NCBI GenBank assembly: GCA_019638775.1
Contig: JAHBTD010000004.1
Span: forward strand, 124,001-188,000
Direction of reading: 5' to 3'
Origin: Fimbriimonadaceae bacterium
GTDB taxonomy: Bacteria; Armatimonadota; Fimbriimonadia; Fimbriimonadales; Fimbriimonadaceae
DNA length: 64,000 nt
Below are positions 1 through 8,290 of the stretch, one piece after another. The position numbers and the translations under genes were made by a program. A model generated the notes under the pieces. The model searched no databases, was not told the origin of the DNA, and worked only from the letters and a program-made list of their open reading frames with translations. How positions within the stretch are numbered: position 1 is the first letter of the stretch; each line of letters begins with the position of its first letter.

Positions 1-47
1 TGCCGACCTGTAAAGCCAGAATTTGAGAGTTCTCTACAGGAATATCT

Positions 48-71
48 CTTTGGCGCGACAAAGCGCCAAAG
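48..71 (-). terminator. Hairpin downstream of the acetyltransferase gene
   Basis: A perfect 9-bp inverted repeat (CTTTGGCGC / GCGCCAAAG, 6-nt loop) lies just past the stop of the minus-strand acetyltransferase gene. No T-run follows on the minus strand, so it is a terminator-like or mRNA-end hairpin rather than a clear intrinsic terminator. Confidence 0.35.
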
Positions 72-82
72 ATAGCCCGAAA

Positions 83-1036
83 TTATTCGTCGATCCGGCG
101 CGAATAGGGCGTGTATCGACGGGTCACTTCAAAGCCATGCTTGCCGTAGAATTCGGTCAGGGTGGTCCAGTCGATGATCGTCTTTCGGGCTCCTCGATCC
201 TTCAATCCTTGAAGCGCCGATCCCAGCAAGGCACCCCCAAGTCCACTCCCGCGCTGCTCTGGAGCAATCCCAATCGGTCCAAGTGCGCCCCAATTCTCCC
301 CAAGATCTATCCTCCAAACTCCACCCCCGATCGGCGAGTGGTGAGTCCAGTCCTGCGTCACAGCAAAGCCCTTGATCTTGCCCTCGACGAACAGACCGTA
401 GACAAAATCGGCGCGGTTCTCCGCGTTGATCTTCCAGAGGGTGTCGGCCTTCCAGCGGCCCGGGAAAGTTGCTTCGAGAAAGGTAGACAGCTCGCCAAGA
501 TCTTCCATCGATAAGGGTCGAACCGATGTTCCCTTTTCGAGGGCCTTCAGGCAGGACGTAGGCGGACTGTAGTCGCTCAAGTCTCGCTCTAAATCGACGG
601 CCTCACTCTCCGCTTGGAAGCCAGAGACCGTTAAAAATGAGTTCAGCGCCGCGCAGTCAGCCGGGCAACCGGGCCAAAAGTGGCGCACATCCTGACCGAA
701 ACTGACTTGATACAGCCCACGATTGAGGAGCATCTTTTTGGCGTGGGCAAACAGGTCAATCCCCACTGTCGGATCATCAAAGACGGCTGCGCTTAGATGG
801 GCGACGTCGGGGTCTGGCCCCTTGTACAAGCAGGATGCGCTGCGCTTGACCACGATATAGCCGATCAATCTTCCGTCGTCATCGAGCTCGGCGACGGACG
901 CCCCCGGATCGTAAAGTCCGGAATCGACAGTGTTCAACCGGATCAATTCCGGGCAGATCGCATACTTTGCCGGGTGGTTTCGATTCCAGAGTTCGGCGGC
1001 GGCTGTTGGATAAACGGTGTGGAAGGCTACGCGCAT
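83..1036 (-). CDS. Tandem GNAT-fold acetyltransferase
   Basis: Predicted N-acetyltransferase of 317 residues. The C-terminal half carries a good GNAT acetyl-CoA motif A (GPIGIAPEQRGSGLG, about residues 253-267) and ends in the usual YGKHGFE strand. The N-terminal half (about 1-150) also reads like a GNAT fold, with a GYIVV strand, but has a weaker cofactor motif. Double-GNAT proteins of this size include mycothiol synthase, but nothing here identifies the substrate. It is the last gene of a three-gene minus-strand operon, and its ATG overlaps the end of the preceding gene by 10 bases, suggesting translational coupling. Confidence 0.8.
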   Translation of the reverse strand: MRVAFHTVYPTAAAELWNRNHPAKYAICPELIRLNTVDSGLYDPGASVAELDDDGRLIGYIVVKRSASCLYKGPDPDVAHLSAAVFDDPTVGIDLFAHAKKMLLNRGLYQVSFGQDVRHFWPGCPADCAALNSFLTVSGFQAESEAVDLERDLSDYSPPTSCLKALEKGTSVRPLSMEDLGELSTFLEATFPGRWKADTLWKINAENRADFVYGLFVEGKIKGFAVTQDWTHHSPIGGGVWRIDLGENWGALGPIGIAPEQRGSGLGGALLGSALQGLKDRGARKTIIDWTTLTEFYGKHGFEVTRRYTPYSRRIDE

Positions 1037-1569
1037 TCGGCTTCTCTTGCCGTTAATTGTCGCAGATGTTCGCTATAAAGTGTCAGGGCTTGCCGGGTCC
1101 TCATGATGCGGTCGATCGTATGGCCGTCGTCTGTGCGTAGGAATTCAGCGAGTGTCGGAGCAGCAAAGAGGGCCTCAAAGGCATCGCTGTAGGTGCCGTA
1201 TGGGTCGGTGGACAGCACCACGTCCGCTGGGTCGTACTGTAGGTAAGCGACGATGAACTTTCTGAGGCCGGGATAGTTTGTCTGCATCCAAACTCGCAAG
1301 TCCTGATAGCGGGATTCTTGTTTTGTATCAGGTCCGTATTGGGCGGAATCACAGAGGAGCTCCACAAGCTGCTCGTATCGGCGGTAAAAAACGATCAACT
1401 CTTCGTGGCGCTCTTTCGCGGTCGGCAGCCGACGCGTCATGGCGAGGCTTTCGGCGGCTTGCTGCCGGTCGAGGAGTCGTGACCTGACGATATTCGGGAT
1501 TCGCGCGACCCAATTCCAGGCGCCCTGGGCGCCTCTTGTAACGGAGCGTACGGCATCGATTCTCGTCAT
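1027..1569 (-). CDS. Hypothetical protein, helical, operon with DUF1844 and GNAT genes
   Basis: A 180-residue protein that I do not recognise. It has no signal peptide or membrane segment, is predicted largely helical, and contains a charged central part (ERHEELIVFYRRYEQLVELL). It overlaps the DUF1844 gene upstream by 4 bases and the acetyltransferase gene downstream by 10 bases, so the three are almost certainly co-translated. Reality of the gene is well supported by this tight packing; its function is unknown. Confidence 0.65.
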   Translation of the reverse strand: MTRIDAVRSVTRGAQGAWNWVARIPNIVRSRLLDRQQAAESLAMTRRLPTAKERHEELIVFYRRYEQLVELLCDSAQYGPDTKQESRYQDLRVWMQTNYPGLRKFIVAYLQYDPADVVLSTDPYGTYSDAFEALFAAPTLAEFLRTDDGHTIDRIMRTRQALTLYSEHLRQLTAREAECA

Positions 1570-1862
1570 GTCTGCTTCTCCTTAACTTTCTGGACGTAGT
1601 TCATCCGCAGGTCGCGAATGAGGTTGTGTATCTCACGCTTGTCGTTCTCATCAAGTTTTGGCTCGATGAAGCTCGCGAGCTGCGTTGTAATGTCGATGGC
1701 GACCTTTGCTTCTTCAAAATCCGCTTGAACCTTGCCCGTCATCATGTCGGGCTGCAGGCCCAGTTTTTGCCAAGCCAGGGTGGCCATTTGTTCGGTCATG
1801 GCCATGATCACTGTGTAAACACTCAGCGGTTCGTGCGGGGATTGATTGCCTTCAGTCGACAT
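1566..1862 (-). CDS. DUF1844 family protein
   Basis: A 98-residue protein matching the DUF1844 pattern: a short N-terminal tail, a helix (LSVYTVIMAMTEQMATLAWQKLGL), a segment naming a small set of conserved residues (AKVAIDITTQLASFIEPKLDENDKREIHNLI split over about residues 50-82) and a short basic end. DUF1844 proteins are small, widespread in several deep-branching phyla, and have no established function. First gene of the operon with the unknown 180-residue protein and the acetyltransferase; divergent from trxB across about 170 bases. Confidence 0.75.
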   Translation of the reverse strand: MSTEGNQSPHEPLSVYTVIMAMTEQMATLAWQKLGLQPDMMTGKVQADFEEAKVAIDITTQLASFIEPKLDENDKREIHNLIRDLRMNYVQKVKEKQT

Positions 1863-2033
1863 TCACGGATACTGACGTAAGAGCCGCCGGAATCGATTTG
1901 TGGTTTTTCGGCAGTTTCTCCGCAATAACCGATCTTTGCCTCCGGGGTATCCTCTCGCAGTTCCTCCGTCGGCGATCCCGCGAGCCTAGGCGGTGTGGAA
2001 CTCACCCCCGCAAAAGCGATTTACAGGATCAAT

Positions 2034-2978
2034 ATGTCCACGAACATTGAGAAGGTTATCATCATCGGCTCCGGGCCGGCAGGCTATACTGCCGCCCTTT
2101 ACACCGCACGCGCAAATCTTGAACCGATTGTCTTTGCCGGTATTCAGCCGGGTGGGCAGCTGATGATCACCACCGACGTGGAGAATTATCCTGGGTTTCC
2201 CAACGGCATCATGGGTCCTGAGATGATGGAGCTTTTCCGCACCCAGGTGGAACGATTCGGCACTCGGGTGGAATATAAGCACGTTAGCCGTGTCGATTTT
2301 AGCGAACGCCCGTTTAAGGTGTATATCGAGGACGAAATGCACCTTGCTCAGACTGTCATTATCTCTACTGGAGCCGAAGCCAAATGGCTTGGGCTGGAGT
2401 CGGAGGTGACGTTCGGAGGCTACGGCGTGAGCGCCTGCGCTACCTGCGATGGCGCGTTTTTCCGAAACAAAGAGGTCATCGTGGTAGGTGGTGGAGATAC
2501 AGCGATGGAGGAGGCCAACTACCTCACTCGGCATTGCTCAAAGGTCTATCTGGTGCACCGACGCAACGAGTTTCGGGCCAGCAAGATCATGCAGGACCGG
2601 GTCCTCAACAACCCAAAGATCGAGGTCATTTGGAATGCTGCGGTCGAGGAGATTTTGGGGCAGCACGAGCCGGTCAAGAAGGTCACTGGAGCACGCCTTA
2701 AGAGCACTGTAGATGACAAGACCTGGGAGATGCCCATCAGCGGTGTGTTCATCGCCATCGGGCATAAACCGAACTCAGACCTCGTGAAAGGCGTCCTCGA
2801 TATGGACGAGCTTGGATATTTGATTACGGAACCACGCAGCACAAAAACGAACATCCCGGGAGTATTTGCCTGTGGGGACGTCGCCGACAGCATCTATAGG
2901 CAAGCCGTAACCGCTGCGGGGACCGGCTGCATGGCAGCCATTGACGCCGAGCGGTTCTTAGAAGCAGAAGGACACTAA
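2034..2978 (+). CDS. trxB: Thioredoxin-disulfide reductase
   Basis: FAD/NADPH flavoprotein that reduces thioredoxin in the cytoplasm. Of 314 residues, the usual length for low-molecular-weight TrxB. The FAD-binding GSGPAGYTAA motif is at about residues 12-21, the redox-active CATC is at 135-138, the NADPH-binding GGGDTAMEE follows, and the C-terminal GVFACGDVAD is the second FAD motif. I place the start at the ATG at 2034, because homologues begin a few residues before the FAD motif; an upstream in-frame codon at 1995 would add 13 unsupported residues. The secreted zincin gene follows after two bases, so the two are probably co-transcribed. Confidence 0.95.
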   Translation: MSTNIEKVIIIGSGPAGYTAALYTARANLEPIVFAGIQPGGQLMITTDVENYPGFPNGIMGPEMMELFRTQVERFGTRVEYKHVSRVDFSERPFKVYIEDEMHLAQTVIISTGAEAKWLGLESEVTFGGYGVSACATCDGAFFRNKEVIVVGGGDTAMEEANYLTRHCSKVYLVHRRNEFRASKIMQDRVLNNPKIEVIWNAAVEEILGQHEPVKKVTGARLKSTVDDKTWEMPISGVFIAIGHKPNSDLVKGVLDMDELGYLITEPRSTKTNIPGVFACGDVADSIYRQAVTAAGTGCMAAIDAERFLEAEGH

Positions 2979-2980
2979 AT

Positions 2981-4087
2981 ATGTTGCAATTAGCCGCAAT
3001 CGCTCTCACCCTCGCAAGCACTTCTTTTAATGCTTCGCAAGATGCAGGGCGTATGATGCATCTAAAAGGGCCCGAGAATTCGTTCGAAAGGCTGCTCCTG
3101 AGCATCAATGACGAGCGGCTAGACCCTCCCAAGGTTTCCCCAAAGCATCAATGGATCTTTGAATGGGTGACGGCGGGTCTTGGTAGGCAGGCCGAGACCG
3201 ACAACTACTATCTTCGTTTTCGCGTCTTTTGCCAGTTGCGCAAAGAGAACGACGACCCGGCGATGATGACGACGCGGCTGTTGCTGAGGCTGTGGGACTT
3301 CAACGTTCGGAAACTGGGCTTCGACCACGCCCCGATCTTCGATCAAGGCGCGATTCACGTCTATCTTTGCTATGGTGGCAAGCCGGGTGGAGAGCAGATG
3401 TTCACGGAGGACATCGAGGACAACATCCCCAAAAGGGTCAATACGATCTACATCTATTCCCTACCGACTTTTACCGTGCCGGTTGAGATGCTGCGCGAGG
3501 TTGCCCATGAGTATGGGCACGCGACGCTTCCTCCGGTCGGCGGCTTCAAAACACCGGAAGACTGGGCGAACGGCTATCTTGGCGAAAAGCTCTATATGCG
3601 CTGGATGCTAAAAGAGCTGCAGGCTAACCGCTTAAAGCCTGTCGATGCGATGAATGCAACCGCCAAAGACATAGAGGCATTTGTGAAGAGAGAGGTCGAT
3701 CCGCTGATGGACGCCATCGCGCTCAAAGGGATTGATACCAACCTGATGCGAAGTGAAGGGCAGATCGGCATGGATGGCTATATGGGCCTGGCCTTGTACG
3801 CTGAGTCGTTGTTGCCGAGCAAGATTTTTGGGCGGTCGTTGGGGCTGAACGCATCGCTCAAGGCTGAGGATTATCCAGCCGCGATAGCCCTTGCCGTGGA
3901 GACACAGGTCGAAGCCGACAAGCGGCTGCTCCTGACCATTCCTGACCGCTACAAAGAGAAGGACGTGTGGGTTCCCACCGGAGAGAATGGACGGGTTGCC
4001 AACGCGACGATCCTTAAACGGGATAAGGGCTGGGCGTTGATCAAGCCGGGGATCGGTTCGATCAGCGTGTTGCCGCCGAAGGAGTAG
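2981..4087 (+). CDS. Secreted zincin-like protein with HEYGH motif
   Basis: 368 residues with an N-terminal signal sequence (LAAIALTLASTSFNA). The segment LREVAHEYGHATLPP contains HEYGH at residues 176-180, and a glutamate at about 202 (GYLGEKLYMRW) lies at the distance expected for the third zinc ligand of a gluzincin. This supports a metal-dependent peptidase or relative; I do not recognise the family. It follows trxB by two bases, which points to one transcript, and is convergent with the MATE gene. The C-terminal 60 residues look like a beta-rich add-on (VWVPTGENGRVANATIL). Confidence 0.7.
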   Translation: MLQLAAIALTLASTSFNASQDAGRMMHLKGPENSFERLLLSINDERLDPPKVSPKHQWIFEWVTAGLGRQAETDNYYLRFRVFCQLRKENDDPAMMTTRLLLRLWDFNVRKLGFDHAPIFDQGAIHVYLCYGGKPGGEQMFTEDIEDNIPKRVNTIYIYSLPTFTVPVEMLREVAHEYGHATLPPVGGFKTPEDWANGYLGEKLYMRWMLKELQANRLKPVDAMNATAKDIEAFVKREVDPLMDAIALKGIDTNLMRSEGQIGMDGYMGLALYAESLLPSKIFGRSLGLNASLKAEDYPAAIALAVETQVEADKRLLLTIPDRYKEKDVWVPTGENGRVANATILKRDKGWALIKPGIGSISVLPPKE

Positions 4088-4270
4088 CTCATAGCTGGGA
4101 GCTAATAGCTATGAGTGAGTAGCTTGGAGCGGGAGAAAACCGAGTACTGTTCGGTTCGCCGTTGTCGGCCTGCGGGTCCTCAGCCACTCACCCCAGTTGC
4201 TCCCTCGCAGCACCCAGCTCCAAGTCTCAGCTACTCACTCCTAGCTACTGACCCCCAGCTACTAGATCCC
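4088..4270. repeat. Iterated AGCTA/ACTCA repeat between convergent genes
   Basis: Non-coding spacer between convergent genes made of repeated short words (TAGCTGGGAGC, TAGCTATGAG, GTGAGTAGC) on the left, and their reverse complements (GCTCCAAG, GCTACTCACT, CTAGCTACTG) on the right. AGTGAGTAGCTTGGAGC at 4114-4130 pairs with GCTCCAAG at 4217-4224 plus GCTACTCACT at 4230-4239, with a 5-nt bulge. The decamer AGTGAGTAGC recurs at 7501-7510. It could act as a bidirectional terminator. Confidence 0.7.
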
Positions 4271-5692
4271 CTACACCTTCACGGACTTCCATCGTCCAAT
4301 CTTCCACATCCAGATCGCCATTCCGCCTTGGACGGCTTGGGATGCGCTCATCGCCACCCACGCCCCAATGGCTCCGAGACCCAAGGGGAATGCCAGGATG
4401 TAAACCAATGGCAAACGCAAGAGCCATTGCCCAACTAAGGTGATCCACATCGGACGGACGGTATCGCCAGCTCCTTGCATCGCACCCGAGAAGACGATGG
4501 CATAGACAAACCAAATCTCAGTAACTGCCAGGGCTCGCAGCAAATAGGCGGCCTGGTTAGCCATCTCCTTACTGTGGACAATCATCGCCGATGTGATATT
4601 CGGGGCAAAGATAAAGATCGGGACACAGATGGCAAACGTCACCATCGCGGCATGATGTCCGGCAACCCAGCCGAGTCGTTCGGCACGGTCGGGGCGGCGC
4701 ATCCCGAGGCTCTGCCCTACTAACGCCGCCGCAGCCATCGATAGGCCAAAACCAGGCATAAACATCGCCGATTCGATGGCAAACGCAGGGCGCATGGCGC
4801 CGACGGCGATTGCTCCAGCGGGGAGATTGCCGAGGATCGCCGTGAAAAGCGTGAATGAACCCGTTCTCAGGAGCGACATCGCGACCGAAGGATTCGCAAT
4901 TCGGAGAATGCGTACCACCCAGTCTCGCTCGGGCATCTGAATCCGCCATGAAGCTCCCAAAGGTGTGCGGACCGTGTAGATGAGATAGGCGATTGCAGCT
5001 AGCCAAGCGCTGATCACCAAGGCCGTACTTGCTCCCATTAACCCCATGTTTGCGCCGGGGATGTGTATGCCAAGGAAGACCCCCGGAGGAAAGATCAACA
5101 TGTAGTTGAGCAGGATGTGAAGAAAGATTTGAATGCCCGAAATCACCATCGGGCTCTTGGTATCGCCAATCCCTCGAAGCGCCCCTGCCAGGCACTGAAT
5201 GACCATGAAGGCCGGGAGGCCGAAAGCGTAGGTGTGCAGGTAGCGTGACATCAGCTCCTGGGCTACTGCCGAATCGGGGGGCAAGAGGGCTGCCGCGATA
5301 TGCCCGGAGAACGCGAGCGAAATCACCCCGATGATGAGACTTAGGATCAGGCCGACGCTCAGCACCTGCCGACAAGCCTTCTTATACTCTTCGGGGTTCT
5401 TTGCGCCAAAGGCTCGGCTTACGAGCGCAGTGCCGGGCATGGCAAGCGCCATGCACAGCGAGAAAAGGGTGAAGACGATGGGGGTCGCGCCACCGTAAGC
5501 CGTCAAAGCGGTTGGGGCCAGGTGTCCGATAAACGCGCTGTCGAGCAGTGCATTGACCGTCTGCATGAGATTAAGCGCAACGGCGGGCCAAGCAAGGGCC
5601 CAGACAATGCGTGCGGAATTCTCATGTTGGGGAGACGACTCTTTATGTTCGGGGGATGAGTCCGGCTCCAAGGTTGTTGCAGATTGCGACAA
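4271..5692 (-). CDS. MATE family multidrug/cation antiporter
   Basis: A 473-residue inner-membrane protein with about 12 transmembrane segments in two similar halves, each carrying the family signature: ALLDSAFIGHLAP near residue 50, and GAMQGAGDTVRPMW near residue 405 mirrored by LAGALRGIGDTKSPM in the first half. MATE proteins export drugs and metabolites by Na+ or H+ antiport. The first about 28 residues are a hydrophilic tail rich in Ser and Glu. Substrate cannot be told. Divergent from the TIGR00266 gene; no dedicated regulator is adjacent. Confidence 0.9.
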   Translation of the reverse strand: MSQSATTLEPDSSPEHKESSPQHENSARIVWALAWPAVALNLMQTVNALLDSAFIGHLAPTALTAYGGATPIVFTLFSLCMALAMPGTALVSRAFGAKNPEEYKKACRQVLSVGLILSLIIGVISLAFSGHIAAALLPPDSAVAQELMSRYLHTYAFGLPAFMVIQCLAGALRGIGDTKSPMVISGIQIFLHILLNYMLIFPPGVFLGIHIPGANMGLMGASTALVISAWLAAIAYLIYTVRTPLGASWRIQMPERDWVVRILRIANPSVAMSLLRTGSFTLFTAILGNLPAGAIAVGAMRPAFAIESAMFMPGFGLSMAAAALVGQSLGMRRPDRAERLGWVAGHHAAMVTFAICVPIFIFAPNITSAMIVHSKEMANQAAYLLRALAVTEIWFVYAIVFSGAMQGAGDTVRPMWITLVGQWLLRLPLVYILAFPLGLGAIGAWVAMSASQAVQGGMAIWMWKIGRWKSVKV

Positions 5693-5764
5693 GGTTCAAC
5701 AAAGACTACCCACGTTGTACAACGAGGGATAGGACGGGTAAACCTACGGGACAAGGAGTTGCAA

Positions 5765-6436
5765 TTGCAGTACGAGATATCATTTCAGCCCGCGTTTTCT
5801 GTTGTAAGACTTTTGCTTGATATGGGTGAATCCATTCGAGCGGAAGCTGGCGCCATGGTTAGCATGTCGCCAACGATCACTCTTGATTCCAAAGCTCAAG
5901 GAGGGCTGGGGAAGGCCTTTGGCCGATTGCTTGGAGGAGAAAGTTTCTTTCAAACTTTCTTCCACGCCACCCATGGCCCCGGCGAGCTAGTGCTTGCTCC
6001 AGCTGCTATCGGGGATATCATGCCAATCCAATTGCAGGGAGAGGGCTGGATGGTCACAAGCGGTTCCTATCTTGCTGGAAGCCCCCATCTTGAGATTGAG
6101 ACCCGAGCAAATGTGAAGGCGTTCTTCGCGGGAGAGGGACTTTTTATCATGCGCATCGCCGGGACAGGTCAGCTCTTTTTGAGTTCGTTTGGGGCGATTC
6201 GCCGCATCGATCTAGCCCACGGTGAAAGCTACATCGTAGACACGGGGCATATCGTTGCTTTTTCTGAAACGATGGGTTACCAAGTTCATGCGGCAACGAA
6301 GAGCTTGATCGGGTCGTTTACATCGGGCGAGGGTTATGTCGCAACGTTCAGTGGTCCCGGCACGCTCTTCACGCAGTCGCGATCTCCGCAATCGACAGGA
6401 GCTTGGCTCAGCCGCTTTATCCCAACAAGGTCGTAA
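5765..6436 (+). CDS. TIGR00266/AIM24-like protein
   Basis: About 224 residues. The N-terminal MQYEISFQPAFSVVRLLL followed by GESIRAEAGAMVSMS is typical of the TIGR00266 family, related to mitochondrial AIM24, a beta-sandwich protein without known biochemical activity. The open frame runs upstream to 5684, but that part overlaps the MATE gene and has no family similarity. I choose the TTG at 5765 because AAGGAG ends six bases before it and the resulting N-terminus matches the family. Other conserved parts are GPGELVLAP and the C-terminal GEGYVATFSGPGTLFTQSR. Confidence 0.85.
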   Translation: MQYEISFQPAFSVVRLLLDMGESIRAEAGAMVSMSPTITLDSKAQGGLGKAFGRLLGGESFFQTFFHATHGPGELVLAPAAIGDIMPIQLQGEGWMVTSGSYLAGSPHLEIETRANVKAFFAGEGLFIMRIAGTGQLFLSSFGAIRRIDLAHGESYIVDTGHIVAFSETMGYQVHAATKSLIGSFTSGEGYVATFSGPGTLFTQSRSPQSTGAWLSRFIPTRS

Positions 6437-6488
6437 GCCAGCTCGATTTCTGCGGTGACGTCTCAGGTCGACCGTGCACAATACTGAT

Positions 6489-7484
6489 ATGCGGTTATTG
6501 GTACTTGGAGGCACCGTTTTCCTGGGGCGTCACATTGTGGAGGCGGCTCTTGCTGACGGGCATGAAGTGACGCTTTTCCATCGAGGAGAGCGTGGTGGCG
6601 ATCTATTTTCTGGGCAAGTGGAAAGGATTCTTGGGGACCGCACGAAGGACCTTGACCGACTTGCTGGGCAGAAGTGGGATATCGCGATCGATACCTGTGG
6701 GTACCTTCCTGGGGTTGTAAGGCAGTCGGCTGAAGCGCTTAAAGATAGCGTTGGGGCATACCTCTTCATCTCCACGATCAGCGTTTACGATGACCCCGAG
6801 CCCGGTTCGGATGAGGGCGCCGCGCTTGCCCCGATCAAAGATCCAAACGCGACCGAGGTGAATGGGGAGACTTACGGATATCTGAAGGTCTTGTGTGAGC
6901 AAGCTGTTCAAGAGGTTTATCCAGACCGATTCTTGCTTGTGAGGCCGGGCCTCATCGTGGGGCCGTGGGACCCGACCGACCGCTTCACCTATTGGCCCAC
7001 TCGAATTGAGCGCGGCGAAAACGTCTTGGCGGCGGGGAAAGATCAGCCCACACAGTTTGTCGATGTTCGAGATTTAGCCGCTTACTGTGTTCAGCGTCTC
7101 TCGGCTCTTGCGGCGGGCAACCTGCAAGACCGAATCGTTCACGTTGTCGGCCCGCACGATTCAATCTCTATCGGTGAGGTCGTGGATACTTGCTGCGCCG
7201 AGCTAAGACCCGAGGCGAAGGTCTACTGGGTTACGGACGAATTCCTTGCTCAGCACGAGGTGAAGCCCTGGAGCGATCTACCGCTCTATGTTGGGAGCGA
7301 GGGGCTGGGGATGATGCAGCTAAACCACAGTCGGGCTATCAAAACAGGATTAACGTTCCGACCACTTGCCGAGACGGTCCGCGACACCGCAAATTGGGCA
7401 AGAGAGCACCGGGCTGAGGTTCCCCTGAAAGCGGGTCTTGCGGCTGACCGCGAGTTAGAGCTGTTGGAGCAGTGGTGGTCGTGA
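6489..7484 (+). CDS. NAD-dependent epimerase/dehydratase (extended SDR)
   Basis: 331-residue extended short-chain dehydrogenase. MRLLVLGGTVFLGRHIVEAAL is the Rossmann nucleotide-binding start, and TYGYLKVLCEQ supplies the active-site Tyr and Lys of the YxxxK motif. Such proteins act on nucleotide sugars or related substrates, but the C-terminal substrate domain gives no firm hint. The ATG at 6489 begins the Rossmann strand directly; an in-frame start at 6474 would add five residues. It is followed by a repeat element and the convergent VanW gene. Confidence 0.85.
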   Translation: MRLLVLGGTVFLGRHIVEAALADGHEVTLFHRGERGGDLFSGQVERILGDRTKDLDRLAGQKWDIAIDTCGYLPGVVRQSAEALKDSVGAYLFISTISVYDDPEPGSDEGAALAPIKDPNATEVNGETYGYLKVLCEQAVQEVYPDRFLLVRPGLIVGPWDPTDRFTYWPTRIERGENVLAAGKDQPTQFVDVRDLAAYCVQRLSALAAGNLQDRIVHVVGPHDSISIGEVVDTCCAELRPEAKVYWVTDEFLAQHEVKPWSDLPLYVGSEGLGMMQLNHSRAIKTGLTFRPLAETVRDTANWAREHRAEVPLKAGLAADRELELLEQWWS

Positions 7485-7555
7485 GTCGCTTTGAGCTGGA
7501 AGTGAGTAGCTGGGAGCGAGGTGATCGGGTCTGTGTGCTACTCACTTACCGCTAC
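7485..7555. repeat. AGTGAGTAGC inverted repeat between convergent genes
   Basis: AGTGAGTAGC at 7501-7510 and its exact reverse complement GCTACTCACT at 7537-7546 enclose 26 bases. The decamer is identical to one in the spacer at 4114-4123, and here too the element separates convergent genes. A hairpin could end transcripts from both sides, although no clear T-run follows. Confidence 0.65.
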
Positions 7556-8290
7556 TTATGATCCAAACTCTTCGACCCGATTCATGGGCGGATAGGTATC
7601 GCTGCTGATGAACTCGGTTCGGTCCTTAAACTTGCGCAGCGTCGTCACCTCAAATCCTGGTTTGCCTGAATTCCGAACCCTTGTCTGTTTTCCCGGGAGT
7701 CGGTAAGTAGAGGGCTCGATCTTCTCATGTACTTCCGATACGACAGTACAAGGCACTGCCTCGCCTCTCCCATAAAGTCCGATCTCAAGACGATCTCCGA
7801 GAATCTGGCCCCGGATCGTGATTGGGAAATCATACGGATTTTTGAACTTTAGGTCGATGTTTTGGTAGGCCACTGCGGCGTCGCGCCCTGGGGGTGCATA
7901 GCTGGGCCAAAACCTGTGCTTCGACCGCTGGGTTACGTCCATGCCACCCACCAACGCAGCGTTGTAAAGTGTCGTCGAGGCTTGGCAAACTCCGCCTCCC
8001 CAACTATCGACGAGTTGGCCGTTATAGCTCACTGGGGCCTTACGATAGCCCGTGTCTCTTGACCACGTGCCAACCCGTTTGCAGAACGAGAAGGTTTCAC
8101 CCGGTTTCACGACCGCGCCATTCAGAGACCGCAAAGCCAGTTGTGCATTGTGGCGTTGGTTGGGGGTTCGTCCATCCAGCGAAGTCGTAAACTTTGCGAT
8201 GCAGTTCACTTCTGCTGGCATTGTCGCCAGGAAGGACGCGCCGCCTACTGCTGTCAAGCCAATCGCGCCTAGAAGAAGACCTGCCTTCAT
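7556..8290 (-). CDS. VanW family protein
   Basis: 244 residues with an N-terminal hydrophobic segment (LLLGAIGLTAVGGASFLA) that anchors it or serves as a signal. The VanW domain occupies most of the protein: GAVVKPGETFSFCKRVGTWSRDTGYRKAPV, split here at its centre, and SWGGGVCQASTTLYNAAL are the typical blocks, followed by the beta-rich end (YDFPITIRGQI). VanW proteins are surface or cell-wall associated and often linked to peptidoglycan, but the molecular role is not established. The ATG overlaps the alpha-2-macroglobulin gene end by four bases, so the two are one operon. Confidence 0.85.
   Translation of the reverse strand: MKAGLLLGAIGLTAVGGASFLATMPAEVNCIAKFTTSLDGRTPNQRHNAQLALRSLNGAVVKPGETFSFCKRVGTWSRDTGYRKAPVSYNGQLVDSWGGGVCQASTTLYNAALVGGMDVTQRSKHRFWPSYAPPGRDAAVAYQNIDLKFKNPYDFPITIRGQILGDRLEIGLYGRGEAVPCTVVSEVHEKIEPSTYRLPGKQTRVRNSGKPGFEVTTLRKFKDRTEFISSDTYPPMNRVEEFGS

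Noticed and set aside
1995-2033. Upstream start for trxB at 1995
   Set aside because: Adds 13 residues not seen in TrxB; ATG at 2034 lies at the expected distance from the FAD motif.
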